This document shows, one piece after another, positions 35,893 through 46,084 of a stretch of DNA of 64,000 nt. The DNA lies in the NCBI RefSeq assembly GCF_027923385.1, contig NZ_BSEC01000001.1, positions 2,678,501 to 2,742,500 of the forward strand. The letters run 5' to 3'. Source of the stretch: Methylocystis echinoides. Its GTDB lineage: Bacteria; Pseudomonadota; Alphaproteobacteria; Rhizobiales; Beijerinckiaceae. Position numbers and translations under genes: made by a program. Within the stretch, counting starts at the first letter, position 1. Each line of letters opens with the position of its first letter. The notes under the pieces were generated by a model that saw only the letters and a program-made list of their open reading frames with translations, searched no databases and was not told the DNA's origin.

Positions 35893-36375
35893 ATGAGGAT
35901 TCCTGCCGCCGCGCTGCTGGTCCTGCTGCCTTTCGGCGCGACGCCCGCTCGGGCGCAGAGCGACGCGATCCACATGATCGACGCCGTCTTCCAGATGTTC
36001 GACGCGGACAGGGACGGCTACATCACCCTGCCCGAAGCCAACCTCTTCATCGACAAGACCTTCGCCGAGATGGACCCGAAGAAGACCGGCCGGATCACCC
36101 CGCAGGCCTGGCTGCAGTTCAGCTTCGGCCTTGCCGACATCGCCGCCGACTGGGACCGTTCGGACGCCTATGATCGCGCCAAGCTGAAAATCTTCCGGCG
36201 CTGGGACGTCAACCACGACAAAACCTTGTCGCTGGAGGAATATCGCGCCGGCGTTCTGGGCGAAGCGCGCATCGGGGTGGGGCGCGGCGCCAAAGAGGCC
36301 GAGCCCCTGCGCATCGACCTCGCCGCCTTCAAGCGGGCGCCTTTCCTGCGCCAGCTTCTCAACAGCCTGCACTGA
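35893..36375 (+). CDS. Secreted EF-hand protein
   Basis: The 160-residue protein has a signal peptide (about 1-21, ARA-Q) and three EF-hand-like loops: D37-A-D-R-D-G-Y-I-T-L-P-E48, D61-P-K-K-T-G-R-I-T-P-Q-A72 and D105-V-N-H-D-K-T-L-S-L-E-E116. The second has Pro at position 2 and no acidic residue at position 12, so it is atypical. The function would be periplasmic calcium (or other metal) binding. Confidence 0.85.
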   Translation: MRIPAAALLVLLPFGATPARAQSDAIHMIDAVFQMFDADRDGYITLPEANLFIDKTFAEMDPKKTGRITPQAWLQFSFGLADIAADWDRSDAYDRAKLKIFRRWDVNHDKTLSLEEYRAGVLGEARIGVGRGAKEAEPLRIDLAAFKRAPFLRQLLNSLH

Positions 36376-36407
36376 TCGCGCGCGGCGCGAGGTCACGCTC
36401 CCGCTTT

Positions 36408-36977
36408 TCAGCCGTCGCGGCCCTCGGCGCCGGGCGTCGCCGACAGAAGCCCGCCCAGATCGCGCCAGCCATAGGCCATGTCCGGCAGAACCATGCCGTA
36501 AATCTCCCAGACGCCCTCCACGCCCGTCGGGGCGGCGCCATGCGCCTCATAGAAATGGCGCGCATGGGCCGCCTCGCGGAAAACCCAGACGCTCGCACTG
36601 TCGCAGCCATGGCTGGTGAGATGCGCCGCCATCTCCCGCAGCAACCGTCGCCCCGCCCCTCGGCGCTGGATGCGTCCAAGCAGGTAAATCGAGGCGATCT
36701 CGCCGGAGAAACCCCTGAGTTTCTCGCTCGACTGGCGTCGGCAATGGCCGAAACCCGCCGCTGTCCCCGCCGCGTCCAGCGCCAGAAAGGCCGCCGAAGC
36801 CGGGTCGGGGTCGGCCAGCTTCGCGGCCCAGCGTTCCGCCCACTCCGCGACATCGAGCGCCGCGAGCGTCGCCGCCGGCATCATGCCGACGTAGGTCTCG
36901 CGCCAGGCGGCGACATGAATGTCGGCGATCCGCGCCGCGTCGGCGGCCCCTGCCCTTGCGATGCTCAGCCCGGTCAT
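36408..36977 (-). CDS. GNAT-family N-acetyltransferase
   Basis: The 189-residue protein has a GNAT fold: N-terminal S-I-A-R-A-G-A-A-D-A-A-R-I-A-D-I-H, and the acetyl-CoA loop of motif A (Q-R-R-G-A-G-R-R-L-L) preceded by the strand I-A-S-I-Y-L-L. A-R-H-F-Y-E-A-H-G-A follows. The ATG at 36977 starts the fold; upstream codons overlap the divergent second GNAT gene. Substrate unknown. Confidence 0.85.
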   Translation of the reverse strand: MTGLSIARAGAADAARIADIHVAAWRETYVGMMPAATLAALDVAEWAERWAAKLADPDPASAAFLALDAAGTAAGFGHCRRQSSEKLRGFSGEIASIYLLGRIQRRGAGRRLLREMAAHLTSHGCDSASVWVFREAAHARHFYEAHGAAPTGVEGVWEIYGMVLPDMAYGWRDLGGLLSATPGAEGRDG

Positions 36978-37065
36978 GGCGGGAGCGTGCCACGCTTTGT
37001 GACAGGCGGACAATAGCGAAGGTTTTGCCCCGCGCCTTGCGCGTGTTATGGGCTCGGACAGGCTC

Positions 37066-37563
37066 ATGATCGACCTTGTCATCCAATTCCTCCCCATGAC
37101 CCCGGCCGACGAGGCGCAGATCGAGAAACTCGACGAGCGCGCCTTCGGCCCCGGCCGCTACGCCCGCACCGCCTTCCGGCTGCGCGAAGGCGTGTCGCCG
37201 GATTTGTCGCTGTCTTTTGTCGCGCGCGTCGGCACGCTGCTCGTGGGCGCCAATCGGATGACCGGGATTCTCGTCGGCGAAACGCCCGCGCTGCTGCTCG
37301 GCCCGCTCACCGTGGAGCCGGCGTTCCGCTCGCAGGGCGTGGGCGAGAAGCTGATGCACCATTCGCTCGACGCCGCCCGCGCCGCCGGCCACGGTCTGGT
37401 GCTGCTCGTCGGCGATCACGATTATTATTCGCGGGTCGGCTTCCAGCGGGTCCCGCGCGGCAAAATCACCATGCCGGGGCCGGTCGATCCCGACCGTATC
37501 CTCTATTGCGAACTGCGGCCCGGCGCCTTCGACGCCGCCCATGGCCAGATGCGGCGCGCCTGA
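37066..37563 (+). CDS. GNAT-family N-acetyltransferase (YhbS-like)
   Basis: The protein is about 165 residues. Motif A reads V-E-P-A-F-R-S-Q-G-V-G-E-K-L-M. It is followed by V-L-L-V-G-D-H-D-Y-Y-S-R-V-G-F, which is typical of the YhbS group. An ATG at 37048 would add six residues. The stop is one base before the zapE ATG, so the two form an operon, although no functional link is known. Confidence 0.87.
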   Translation: MIDLVIQFLPMTPADEAQIEKLDERAFGPGRYARTAFRLREGVSPDLSLSFVARVGTLLVGANRMTGILVGETPALLLGPLTVEPAFRSQGVGEKLMHHSLDAARAAGHGLVLLVGDHDYYSRVGFQRVPRGKITMPGPVDPDRILYCELRPGAFDAAHGQMRRA

Positions 37564-37564
37564 G

Positions 37565-38758
37565 ATGAAGCGCCCCCTGATCGACCGCTACGACGCGCTG
37601 GTCCTCGAACGCGACCTGCACCCCGACCAGTCACAGCGCGAGGCTGTCAGGAAGCTTCAGGCGCTCGTCGACGCGCTCGGCAAGCGCGCCGCGCCGGCGA
37701 CCGGCCTTGTCGGCCTTCTGCGCGGCTATCTGCGGAAGGACGAGACGCCGCGCGGCCTCTATCTCTGGGGACCGGTCGGGCGCGGCAAGACCATGTTGAT
37801 GAATCTCTTCTTCGACATAGCGCCGGTCGAGAAGAAGCGCCGCGCACATTTCCACGGCTTCATGGCGGATGTCCATGAACGTCTGCACCGGCTGCGCAGC
37901 GCGGCGACGAGCGGCGTCGCCGATCCGGTGACCTGCGTCGCGCAGGAAATCGCCGCCGAGACGCGCCTGCTGTGCTTCGACGAATTCGCGGTGACCGACA
38001 TCGCCGACGCCTCCATCCTCGCGCGGCTCTTCACGATGCTTTTTGCGCAGGGAGTCGTGGTCGTCGCCACATCGAATGTCGAGCCGTCGCGGCTCTATGA
38101 CGGCGGGCGCAATCGCGATCTGTTCCTGCCTTTCATCGCGCTGCTTCAGCAGCGCATGGATGTGCAGCGCCTCGCGGCGCCGATCGACTATCGCGCGCGC
38201 GGCGATTGCGCCGGCGAGGTGTGGTTCACGCCGGCCGATGAACGCGCCCATGCCGCGATGGATGCGCTGTTCCTGTCGCTGACCGGCGTCAAGCACGGCG
38301 CGCCCGCCACCATCGAACTCAAGCGGCGGACGCTGTTCATCCCGCAGATCGCCGGGCGCGTGGCGCGGCTGAGTTTTTCGGAGCTGTGCGGGCGGCCGCA
38401 TTCGGCCTTCGACTTCATGGCGCTGGCGCAGCGCTTCGATGTGGTGATGATCGACGACGCGCCCATCCTCGCGCCGGAACAGCGCAATGAGGCGCGGCGT
38501 CTCATCACGCTGGTCGATGTGCTGTACGAAGCGCATACGCTGCTCGCCGTCTCGGCGGCGGCGGAGCCCGATTACCTTTACGACGCGCCGGCGGGCGCGG
38601 AGGCGCGGGAGTTCCAGCGCGCGGCGTCGCGGCTCACGGAAATGCGCTCGCGCGCCTATCTCGCCCGCTGCGCGGCAGGCGCCGCTTTCATGGGGGCGGC
38701 GCAGGGCGTCGACAACCGGCCGGCAGAGCTTGCCCCGAGCAACCATCTCGAAGGATAG
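37565..38758 (+). CDS. zapE: AFG1/ZapE-family cell-division ATPase
   Basis: The 397-residue AFG1-type P-loop ATPase has Walker A G-P-V-G-R-G-K-T (about 69-76), Walker B L-L-C-F-D-E-F and sensor V-V-A-T-S-N. It also carries family blocks N-R-D-L-F-L-P-F and I-D-Y-R. E. coli ZapE binds FtsZ during division; mitochondrial AFG1 helps clear membrane proteins. The start immediately follows the GNAT stop (TGAGATG). Confidence 0.93.
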   Translation: MKRPLIDRYDALVLERDLHPDQSQREAVRKLQALVDALGKRAAPATGLVGLLRGYLRKDETPRGLYLWGPVGRGKTMLMNLFFDIAPVEKKRRAHFHGFMADVHERLHRLRSAATSGVADPVTCVAQEIAAETRLLCFDEFAVTDIADASILARLFTMLFAQGVVVVATSNVEPSRLYDGGRNRDLFLPFIALLQQRMDVQRLAAPIDYRARGDCAGEVWFTPADERAHAAMDALFLSLTGVKHGAPATIELKRRTLFIPQIAGRVARLSFSELCGRPHSAFDFMALAQRFDVVMIDDAPILAPEQRNEARRLITLVDVLYEAHTLLAVSAAAEPDYLYDAPAGAEAREFQRAASRLTEMRSRAYLARCAAGAAFMGAAQGVDNRPAELAPSNHLEG

Positions 38759-38829
38759 GTCGAAGCCTACCGCTTCGAGACGGCCTGCTCGGAGCCCGCC
38801 AACATTGGCAGATGAAACCGGCGGGAAGC

Positions 38830-39123
38830 TTACGGCTTCGCCATGCAGTCCTTGATGTCGCCTTCCTTCTTCATCCGCTCGAACGTATCCGTGCAATAGC
38901 GCTCGAGGTCCGGGCGCAGGGCGGGATTGGTCGAGGCGGCGCGCATGCCCATGGCGGCGTCGAGCAGCTCCTTCTGCGCGGCGTGAACCTGCTTGGGCGT
39001 CAGCAGCGGCGAGCAGGCCTCGTATTTCTTGAGCAGCGCGTCGCACTGGGGAATGCCGGTCGGATCGACGGCGAGCGCGGGCGTGGCCGCAAGGGCGAGG
39101 AGGCAGGCAAGGCGGAGTTTCAC
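38830..39123 (-). CDS. Small secreted Cys-containing protein
   Basis: The 97-residue protein has a signal peptide (1-18, ALA-V) and four Cys in the mature part (P-Q-C-D-A-L, Y-E-A-C-S-P, R-Y-C-T-D-T and K-D-C-M-A), which probably form two disulfides. The helical pattern with a conserved-looking C-terminal F-E-R-M resembles small periplasmic proteins common in Hyphomicrobiales. No function is known. Confidence 0.7.
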   Translation of the reverse strand: MKLRLACLLALAATPALAVDPTGIPQCDALLKKYEACSPLLTPKQVHAAQKELLDAAMGMRAASTNPALRPDLERYCTDTFERMKKEGDIKDCMAKP

Positions 39124-39326
39124 GAGTGCGTTTCCGTTGGTTGTTGTTTCGGGCTGTGCGTATAGAGCCTTTTATGCCCCGCTCAAAGTCGGTCGAGGCT
39201 CGACCAGAGCGGGAAACGAGGCGCGATCGCGCAACCACCGGCTAGTTTCTCGACTTGGCAAATCCAAGGAAAATTCTTTCCGCTGGAGCAAAAGTTGAAT
39301 CCGCAGGGCGGAAAGAGGAAGAGACC

Positions 39327-40835
39327 ATGAGCAATCCTCTCGGTAGGTCTGGAACCCCGCCAAGTGGGCCAACGCCCCCGAACCAGCCGGGAGGATCGCA
39401 ACCCGTCACCACGACGAGTAGCGCTGGCGCGCCAGTGACAGTTCAGGTCATTCCCGGCGGCGCCAGTAACGCGACGTCGACAACGCCGCTCAACGCCGGG
39501 CAGCAACTCGGGAGATTGGATCAATCGCTGCAGCATTTTCAGGACCAACTGAACCAACCCCCGAGGCCCCTGAACCAGTATGGAAACATCCAGAGCCTCA
39601 CCCCCCCTCGGCAGCGGCAGGGGGACACAGCGACACGGGATTCTGACCTTGGTCGAGCCACCAAACGTCAGAGAACTGATTCAACAACGACAGCGCAATC
39701 GTCAAATGTTGGAGAAATGTCGACCTCCGGCGCGCCATCTTCGCGCTCCTCAGCCAACGCACGCCCGTCCGCCTTCAAATCGGACTGGCGCCGCCCTCCG
39801 CCTTCATCACAGGGCGATGCCCGCGTCTACCCGACCAGCCCGCCTGTGCTGGAAGTTCCGGTCCCTGATGTCCCTCGTCCGATATTTACCCGAGCTTCGC
39901 AAGGGGCTTCCTTGTCAGTCGGGCCCGGCGACGGATCATTCAATCCCAGCAGCGTTGGCGTTTCTGGAATTGACCCATTCTACGGACAGCCAACCGGGCA
40001 CAATACGAACGTGTTCCCGGGACCGCCGGCTCCTGCGAATCCCAACACGGCGTTCGAACCGGATCCAATTACCCCAGACAAACTGGCCAACCCCGGCCCC
40101 GGCTCCAGCAATCTGCGACCGAGCGGCGACCTTTCAATGCGGGCTTCGGTTCCCCGCGAGCTCTTGGGCACGGGCAGTAATGAGGAAATTGGCGGCATCA
40201 CTGGTCGGACCAACGCAAATCCCGATTACAATACCCTCACACCGGCTGCTCTCATGATCGCCCAGCAGACACTGCAAACGCTGACCTCAGGGGGAGTGGT
40301 TACCCGAACCGGCGTCACGACCGATAAACTCGCTGCCTTCGACTACTTGAAGGCAACGCTAACCGCCTTTGCCCCGGCGCACATTGCTGCCGCCATGGGT
40401 CTGGACATCGCCGAACTGGACAGGCTCCATGCAACTCAGCCCGGCGACCACGGACAAACCGGCCAGCCTTTAGTCGCCAATACGCAGCCAGTTCCTACCA
40501 TCAACATCGAAACTCTCAGGTCGGGGAGCGTAGACCCTGCACAAATACCAAGCTTCAACCAGCTGTCCGAATCGGTGCAGGAAATTGTACGCGAAAAACT
40601 CAGCATGATCGACGGAAGGACTCCATATCCTGAGAAGCGCCAAGACCAAATGCAATTGCTGTCGCCGGATGAACATGCAGCAATTGCTTTCTTCAATAAT
40701 AAAGCTCAAGTAACTCAGGAAACTGTTAGCAAAGTCTTTGGAGTATCTCAGTCCACCATCTGGCGTTCTTTAACGACCCGAGGAATCCCTTCTTCGCTTG
40801 TTAGCTCATTCACCCTCGATAAGAAAAAGAAATAG
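39327..40835 (+). CDS. Orphan Pro/Ser/Thr-rich protein with C-terminal helix-turn-helix
   Basis: The 502-residue protein starts at ATG 39327 behind an AGAGGAAGAG site. About residues 1-300 are low-complexity (Pro, Ser, Thr, Gly, Asn, Gln), with no signal peptide, and include a basic cluster A-T-K-R-Q-R-T-D that resembles a nuclear-localisation signal. Residues about 310-490 are ordered: helices around T-P-A-A-L-M-I-A-Q-Q-T-L, then E-T-V-S-K-V-F-G-V-S-Q-S-T-I-W-R near the end, an invertase/resolvase-like helix-turn-helix. Codon use is AT-richer than neighbours, which suggests transfer. Neither a secretion system nor homologues are visible, so effector or regulator roles are both open. Confidence 0.7.
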   Translation: MSNPLGRSGTPPSGPTPPNQPGGSQPVTTTSSAGAPVTVQVIPGGASNATSTTPLNAGQQLGRLDQSLQHFQDQLNQPPRPLNQYGNIQSLTPPRQRQGDTATRDSDLGRATKRQRTDSTTTAQSSNVGEMSTSGAPSSRSSANARPSAFKSDWRRPPPSSQGDARVYPTSPPVLEVPVPDVPRPIFTRASQGASLSVGPGDGSFNPSSVGVSGIDPFYGQPTGHNTNVFPGPPAPANPNTAFEPDPITPDKLANPGPGSSNLRPSGDLSMRASVPRELLGTGSNEEIGGITGRTNANPDYNTLTPAALMIAQQTLQTLTSGGVVTRTGVTTDKLAAFDYLKATLTAFAPAHIAAAMGLDIAELDRLHATQPGDHGQTGQPLVANTQPVPTINIETLRSGSVDPAQIPSFNQLSESVQEIVREKLSMIDGRTPYPEKRQDQMQLLSPDEHAAIAFFNNKAQVTQETVSKVFGVSQSTIWRSLTTRGIPSSLVSSFTLDKKKK

Positions 40836-40930
40836 AAGCGTAACCTCGCCAAAGTCTCGCGGTGGCAACGCTCTATCCAAATGCTCCACCGCGATGATGC
40901 GCCGGCGCCCGGCCGACAAAGCGCCGCCCG

Positions 40931-42409
<1,479 letters not shown>

Positions 42410-42429
42410 TCAAGCGGGCGCTTTGTCGC

Positions 42430-43248
42430 TTACTCCTGCGCCGCCGCCTCGGCCGCCGCCCGCTTCTTCTCGATCAGGCGCACCGAATAGATCGACGCCT
42501 CGTAGAGCAGCATCCCCGGAAGCGCCAGCGCGAGCTGCGAAAAGACATCCGGCGGCGTCAGAATGGCCGCGATGATGAAGACGATGACAATCGCGTAGCG
42601 GCGCTGGTCGACCAGAAACTGCGACGAGACAATGCCGACCTGTCCGAGCAGCGTGAGGATCACCGGCATCTGGAAGACGACGCCGAAGGCGAGCACCAGC
42701 GTCATGATGAGCGAGAGATATTCCGAGACGCGCGGCAGCAGCTCGATCTGCGCCTTGCCGGGCTCATTGGCCTGCTGCATGCCGATGAAGAAATGCAGCA
42801 GATTGGGCATGACCAGGAAATAGACCAGCAGCGCGCCGAGCGCGAAGAAGATCGGCGTCGCGAACAGATAGGGCCGGAAGGCGGCGCGTTCGTGCCGGTA
42901 GAGCCCCGGCGCGACGAAAGCGTAGAGCTGCGCAAAGACCACCGGGCACGACAGGAAAGCGGCGGCGAAAAGCGCGACCTTGATCTGGGTGAAGAAATAT
43001 TCCTGCGGCGCGGTGTAGATCAGCTTCGCTTCCGGTCCCGCGACCTGCGTGTAGGGGATGACGAGGATGTTGTAGATGTCTTTGGCGAAGAAGAAAGACA
43101 GCACGAACATCGCCAGAAACGCGAGCAGCGCCTTGATGAGGCGCTCGCGCAATTCCATCAGATGTTCGATCAGCGGCGCCTTGCTGGCTTCGATTTCCGC
43201 TTCGTCCGCGTCGCTCATGCCTGTTCCGGTTGTTGCGGTGTTCGTCAT
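42430..43248 (-). CDS. tatC: Twin-arginine translocase subunit TatC
   Basis: TatC is the signal-peptide receptor of the Tat pathway for folded proteins. The 272-residue protein has six transmembrane segments and the conserved cytoplasmic start M-E-L-R-E-R-L-I-K, the F-x-x-x-E conserved in loop 1 (P-Q-E-Y-F-F-T-Q-I-K) and V-L-T-P-P-D in the C-terminal third. It follows tatA and tatB on the same strand. Confidence 0.97.
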   Translation of the reverse strand: MTNTATTGTGMSDADEAEIEASKAPLIEHLMELRERLIKALLAFLAMFVLSFFFAKDIYNILVIPYTQVAGPEAKLIYTAPQEYFFTQIKVALFAAAFLSCPVVFAQLYAFVAPGLYRHERAAFRPYLFATPIFFALGALLVYFLVMPNLLHFFIGMQQANEPGKAQIELLPRVSEYLSLIMTLVLAFGVVFQMPVILTLLGQVGIVSSQFLVDQRRYAIVIVFIIAAILTPPDVFSQLALALPGMLLYEASIYSVRLIEKKRAAAEAAAQE

Positions 43249-43257
43249 TGCGGCCTG

Positions 43258-43366
43258 CCCCTCCCCGCGAGCGGGCAGAGGCGCAGGCTGCGGCCTTCAT
43301 AAAGCAAGCAGGTCGAGACGCTACCCCCTCTCCCCGCTGGCGGGGAGAGGGCTGGGGTGAGGGGCG
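43258..43366. repeat. Paired palindromic intergenic element, copy C (diverged)
   Basis: It has the same plan as the elements at 24,065 and 43,839: outer CCCCTC/GAGGGG ends, two GC-rich hairpins and a spacer with CTTCATAAAG. It is more degraded than the other two. It occupies the whole tatC-tatB gap. Confidence 0.65.
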
Positions 43367-43382
43367 AGCCCGCGTCACCCTG

Positions 43383-43793
43383 CTAACTCTTGTCGGGCGC
43401 CCCCTCATCCTTCGGGGCGGGAACGGGCGGCTCCTCGTCCTGCGGCGCGTCGCTTTCCGCGTCTTCATGCGGCGCCAGCGGGTTGGCGGGAATCTTCGCC
43501 TCGACCGCCTGCGTCATCTGCTTGCGCGCCTCGGCGAGCGGGTCGAAGGCGCCGTCCAGCTTGACGCTGTCCATGATCTTCCGGTTCGTCTCCTCGAACT
43601 CCTTCTTGAGATCGACGAGTTCGGCCTCGCGCATGGCCTCCATGAACTGGCCCTGAAACTCAGCCGCCATGCGCCGCATGCGGCCGGCCACCTGCCCGAC
43701 AGTGCGCAGCACGCGCGGCAGGTCCTTCGAGGGAATCGCAATCAGCGCGACGATCCCGATGACGATGAGTTTGCCGGCGTCGAAATCGAACAT
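43383..43793 (-). CDS. tatB: Twin-arginine translocase subunit TatB
   Basis: The protein is 136 residues: an N-terminal membrane helix ([20 protein letters not shown]), the hinge proline and an amphipathic helix ([10 protein letters not shown]), then an acidic Pro-rich tail. The ATG at 43793 is the true start; the frame runs 33 codons further up, but that is translation of the palindromic repeat at 43,839-43,952. Confidence 0.95.
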   Translation of the reverse strand: MFDFDAGKLIVIGIVALIAIPSKDLPRVLRTVGQVAGRMRRMAAEFQGQFMEAMREAELVDLKKEFEETNRKIMDSVKLDGAFDPLAEARKQMTQAVEAKIPANPLAPHEDAESDAPQDEEPPVPAPKDEGAPDKS

Positions 43794-43838
43794 GTGGGGA
43801 GCCCGGAGGGAAATTTGCGAGGGGGTGAAGCGCGTCGA

Positions 43839-43952
43839 CCCCCTCCCTGTCCCTCCCCCGCAAGCGGGAGAGGGGACGCTCGCGATCTGCACGCTTCATG
43901 AAGGCGCCAATCTCGCCCTCTCCCGCAACGCGGGGGAGGGTTGGTGAGGGGG
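43839..43952. repeat. Paired palindromic intergenic element, copy B
   Basis: This is the inverted copy of the element at 24,065-24,180: one hairpin half matches over about 50 bases without mismatch, and the other half and spacer (CCTTCATGAAG-like) match with changes. It lies in the tatB-tatA gap and causes spurious N-terminal extensions of both neighbouring frames. Confidence 0.85.
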
Positions 43953-43964
43953 CGCCCCCTCGCG

Positions 43965-44189
43965 TCAGACCTGCCGGCGATCCCCGGCCTTGTCGGCCTC
44001 AATGGCGCGCGGCGGGGTGTTCTCCTCCACGGGCTTCGCCGCCTCGTCGTCCTCGGCCATGCCCTTCTTGAAGGCCTTGATGCCCTTGGCGACGTCGCCC
44101 ATCACGTCGGAGATCTTGAACTTGCCGCCGAACAGGATGAACACCACGCCGCCGACAATGATCCAGTGCCAGATCGACAGACCGCCCAT
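43965..44189 (-). CDS. tatA: Twin-arginine translocase subunit TatA
   Basis: The 74-residue protein has one N-terminal membrane helix ([17 protein letters not shown]), the F-G-G-K-F hinge and an amphipathic helix with [10 protein letters not shown], the TatA signature. It ends in an acidic tail. The ATG at 44189 has GGAGG upstream. It forms the pore-like oligomer of the Tat system with TatB and TatC. Confidence 0.96.
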   Translation of the reverse strand: MGGLSIWHWIIVGGVVFILFGGKFKISDVMGDVAKGIKAFKKGMAEDDEAAKPVEENTPPRAIEADKAGDRRQV

Positions 44190-44302
44190 GGCGGAAACCT
44201 CCGGTTGAATGAGGATCGGGCAAACCACCCGAACTGTCGGGAACCTATGCGGCCCGCACCGCAAAAACAAGGCGACAGTCGACCGATCTCGTCGCCCTGC
44301 CC

Positions 44303-45058
44303 TCAGTCCAGGTCGTCGTTGAGCGCCTCGGGCGCCTCGAGCGGTTCCGCCTCCTCGGGGAAATCCATCTCCAGCATCTGCGGCGCGTCGTCCTCCAGCG
44401 GCTCCTCGTCGTCGCGCAGCGCATGGTCGTCGGAGGGCTGCGGCACGCCGAAGCCCTTGGGCAGGCGTCCGTCGAACAGGCCCGCCCCCTTCAGCTCGTC
44501 GAGGCCGGGAAGGTCGCCGATCTGCTCCAGACCGAAATGCATCAGAAAGGCGTCGGTCGTGCCATAGGTGATCGGCCGGCCGGGGGCCTTGCGGCGGCCG
44601 CGCAGGCGAATCCAGCCGGTCTCCAGCAGCGTGTCGAGCGTGCCCTTGGAAATCGCCACGCCGCGAATCTCCTCGATCTCGGCGCGGGTCGCCGGCTGGT
44701 GATAGGCGATGATGGCCAGCGTTTCGAGCGCGGCGCGGGAGAGCTTCTTTTCCTCGACCTGCTCGCGGGCGAGAATCCAGTTCAGATCGGCGGCCGTGCG
44801 GAAAAACCACTTCCTGCCGACGCGGGTGAGGTTCACGCCGCGCCCCGCGTAATGCGCGCGCAGCCGCTCCAGCACCTGCTCGAGCGCGACGCCGTCCTCG
44901 ATCCGGCGCGTCATGTCGGCCTCGTCGAGCGGCTCGGCGGCGGCGAACAGCATGGCCTCGACGATACGCTCGGCCTCCCGCAGCGCGACCTCGTTGCGGG
45001 CCAGCGCCTCGTCGCTGTTGACGTCGAAGAGTTCTACTTTTTCAGCGGGCTGCGCCAA
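44303..45058 (-). CDS. scpB: Segregation and condensation protein B
   Basis: The kleisin-associated partner of ScpA in the SMC-ScpAB condensin. The 251-residue protein has two winged-helix domains with [26 protein letters not shown] and [11 protein letters not shown], followed by an acidic tail. It starts with TTG, supported by AGGAGG five bases upstream and 18 bases after the scpA stop. Confidence 0.96.
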   Translation of the reverse strand: MAQPAEKVELFDVNSDEALARNEVALREAERIVEAMLFAAAEPLDEADMTRRIEDGVALEQVLERLRAHYAGRGVNLTRVGRKWFFRTAADLNWILAREQVEEKKLSRAALETLAIIAYHQPATRAEIEEIRGVAISKGTLDTLLETGWIRLRGRRKAPGRPITYGTTDAFLMHFGLEQIGDLPGLDELKGAGLFDGRLPKGFGVPQPSDDHALRDDEEPLEDDAPQMLEMDFPEEAEPLEAPEALNDDLD

Positions 45059-45076
45059 TGCGCGTCCTCCTGTTGG

Positions 45077-45880
45077 TCAGATCAGGCTATCCTGCGGAGG
45101 CTGCGGCGCGCGACGGCGCAGCCACAGCGGCGCAAAGGGACTGTCCTGCCGAATGTCCATGCGTCCTTCCTTCACCATCTCCAGCGAAGCCGAGAAGGAC
45201 GACGCGCGGACCGTCCGCGCGGTTTGCAGATCAGCGCAATATTGCAGCAGAAAATCGTCGAGCACGGTCCATTCGCCGGCGACGCCCGCCAGCCGCTCCA
45301 GCGCCTCGCGCGCCTCGGCCAGCGACCACACCGTGCGCTGCTTCAGCACGACGCGCGCGACCGCCGTCCTGGAGCGCTGACGCGCATAGGCCGAGAGCAG
45401 GTCGAACAGGCTCGCCTGCCAATTGGCCTGCGAGATGGTCTCCAGCCCCTCCGGCCCGCCGCGCAGAAACATGTCGCGGCCGAGCTGGGCGCGCTGGGTG
45501 AGCCTGTCGGCGGCCAGACGGATCAGCTCGAGCTGGCGGAGACGTTCGGCCAGAGCGGCGGCGAGATCGGCGGCCGAGGGCTCGTCGCCGTTTTTGGGCT
45601 GCTCGGGCAGCAGCAGGCGCGATTTGAGAAAGGCGAGCCAGGCCGCCATCACCAGATAATCGGCCGCAAGCTCCAGCCGCACGCGGCGGGCCGCGTCGAT
45701 GAAGGCCAGATATTGCTCCGCCAGCGCCAGAATGGAGATGCGGGCGAGATCGACCTTCTGGCGGCGGGCGAGCTCCAGCAGCAGGTCCAGCGGCCCTTCG
45801 AATCCGTCGACGTCGACGAGAAAGGCTTCGCCCTCGGCCCGCTCTTCGCTCTCCAGCTCGAAAGAAAGTTCCTGCGCCAT
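45077..45880 (-). CDS. scpA: Segregation and condensation protein A
   Basis: The kleisin subunit of the SMC-ScpAB condensin, 267 residues. N-terminal block F-E-G-P-L-D-L-L-L-E-L-A-R (about 27-39), K-V-D-L-A-R-I-S-I and the C-terminal winged helix. The ATG at 45880 with GGAG six bases upstream was chosen over the longer frame. In this gene order nagZ normally lies just upstream; here a radical SAM gene and vapBC intervene. Confidence 0.95.
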   Translation of the reverse strand: MAQELSFELESEERAEGEAFLVDVDGFEGPLDLLLELARRQKVDLARISILALAEQYLAFIDAARRVRLELAADYLVMAAWLAFLKSRLLLPEQPKNGDEPSAADLAAALAERLRQLELIRLAADRLTQRAQLGRDMFLRGGPEGLETISQANWQASLFDLLSAYARQRSRTAVARVVLKQRTVWSLAEAREALERLAGVAGEWTVLDDFLLQYCADLQTARTVRASSFSASLEMVKEGRMDIRQDSPFAPLWLRRRAPQPPQDSLI

Positions 45881-46084
45881 CGATGCTCCGTAAGTCGGCG
45901 CAGATTGGTCGCTTTGCGCCGCGGTCGCAAGCGCCGCGGCGCATTTCGGCGCTCCATCCACAAGATACGGGGGTCTGTGGCGGACATGGGCGCCGGGTAT
46001 TGATGGCCCGGCAATTATTGTCAAAGCCAGGTCGATGGTCTAACAGGGCTTTTTTGCCGACCGGCGGGGCCTCAGGGGCTGTAA

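Noticed and set aside
35893..36375. Lanmodulin
   Set aside because: Only one of three loops has Pro-2, loop spacing is too wide and the fourth EF hand is missing.
39180..39326. tts box (type III secretion promoter) before the orphan gene
   Set aside because: Only a GGTCGAG-G-CTCGACC palindrome is present; the long tts consensus is not.
43794..43892. N-terminal extension of TatB ([11 protein letters not shown])
   Set aside because: This is translation of the palindromic repeat; TatB starts with its membrane helix at 43793. The same applies to the first 27 codons before pqqDE.
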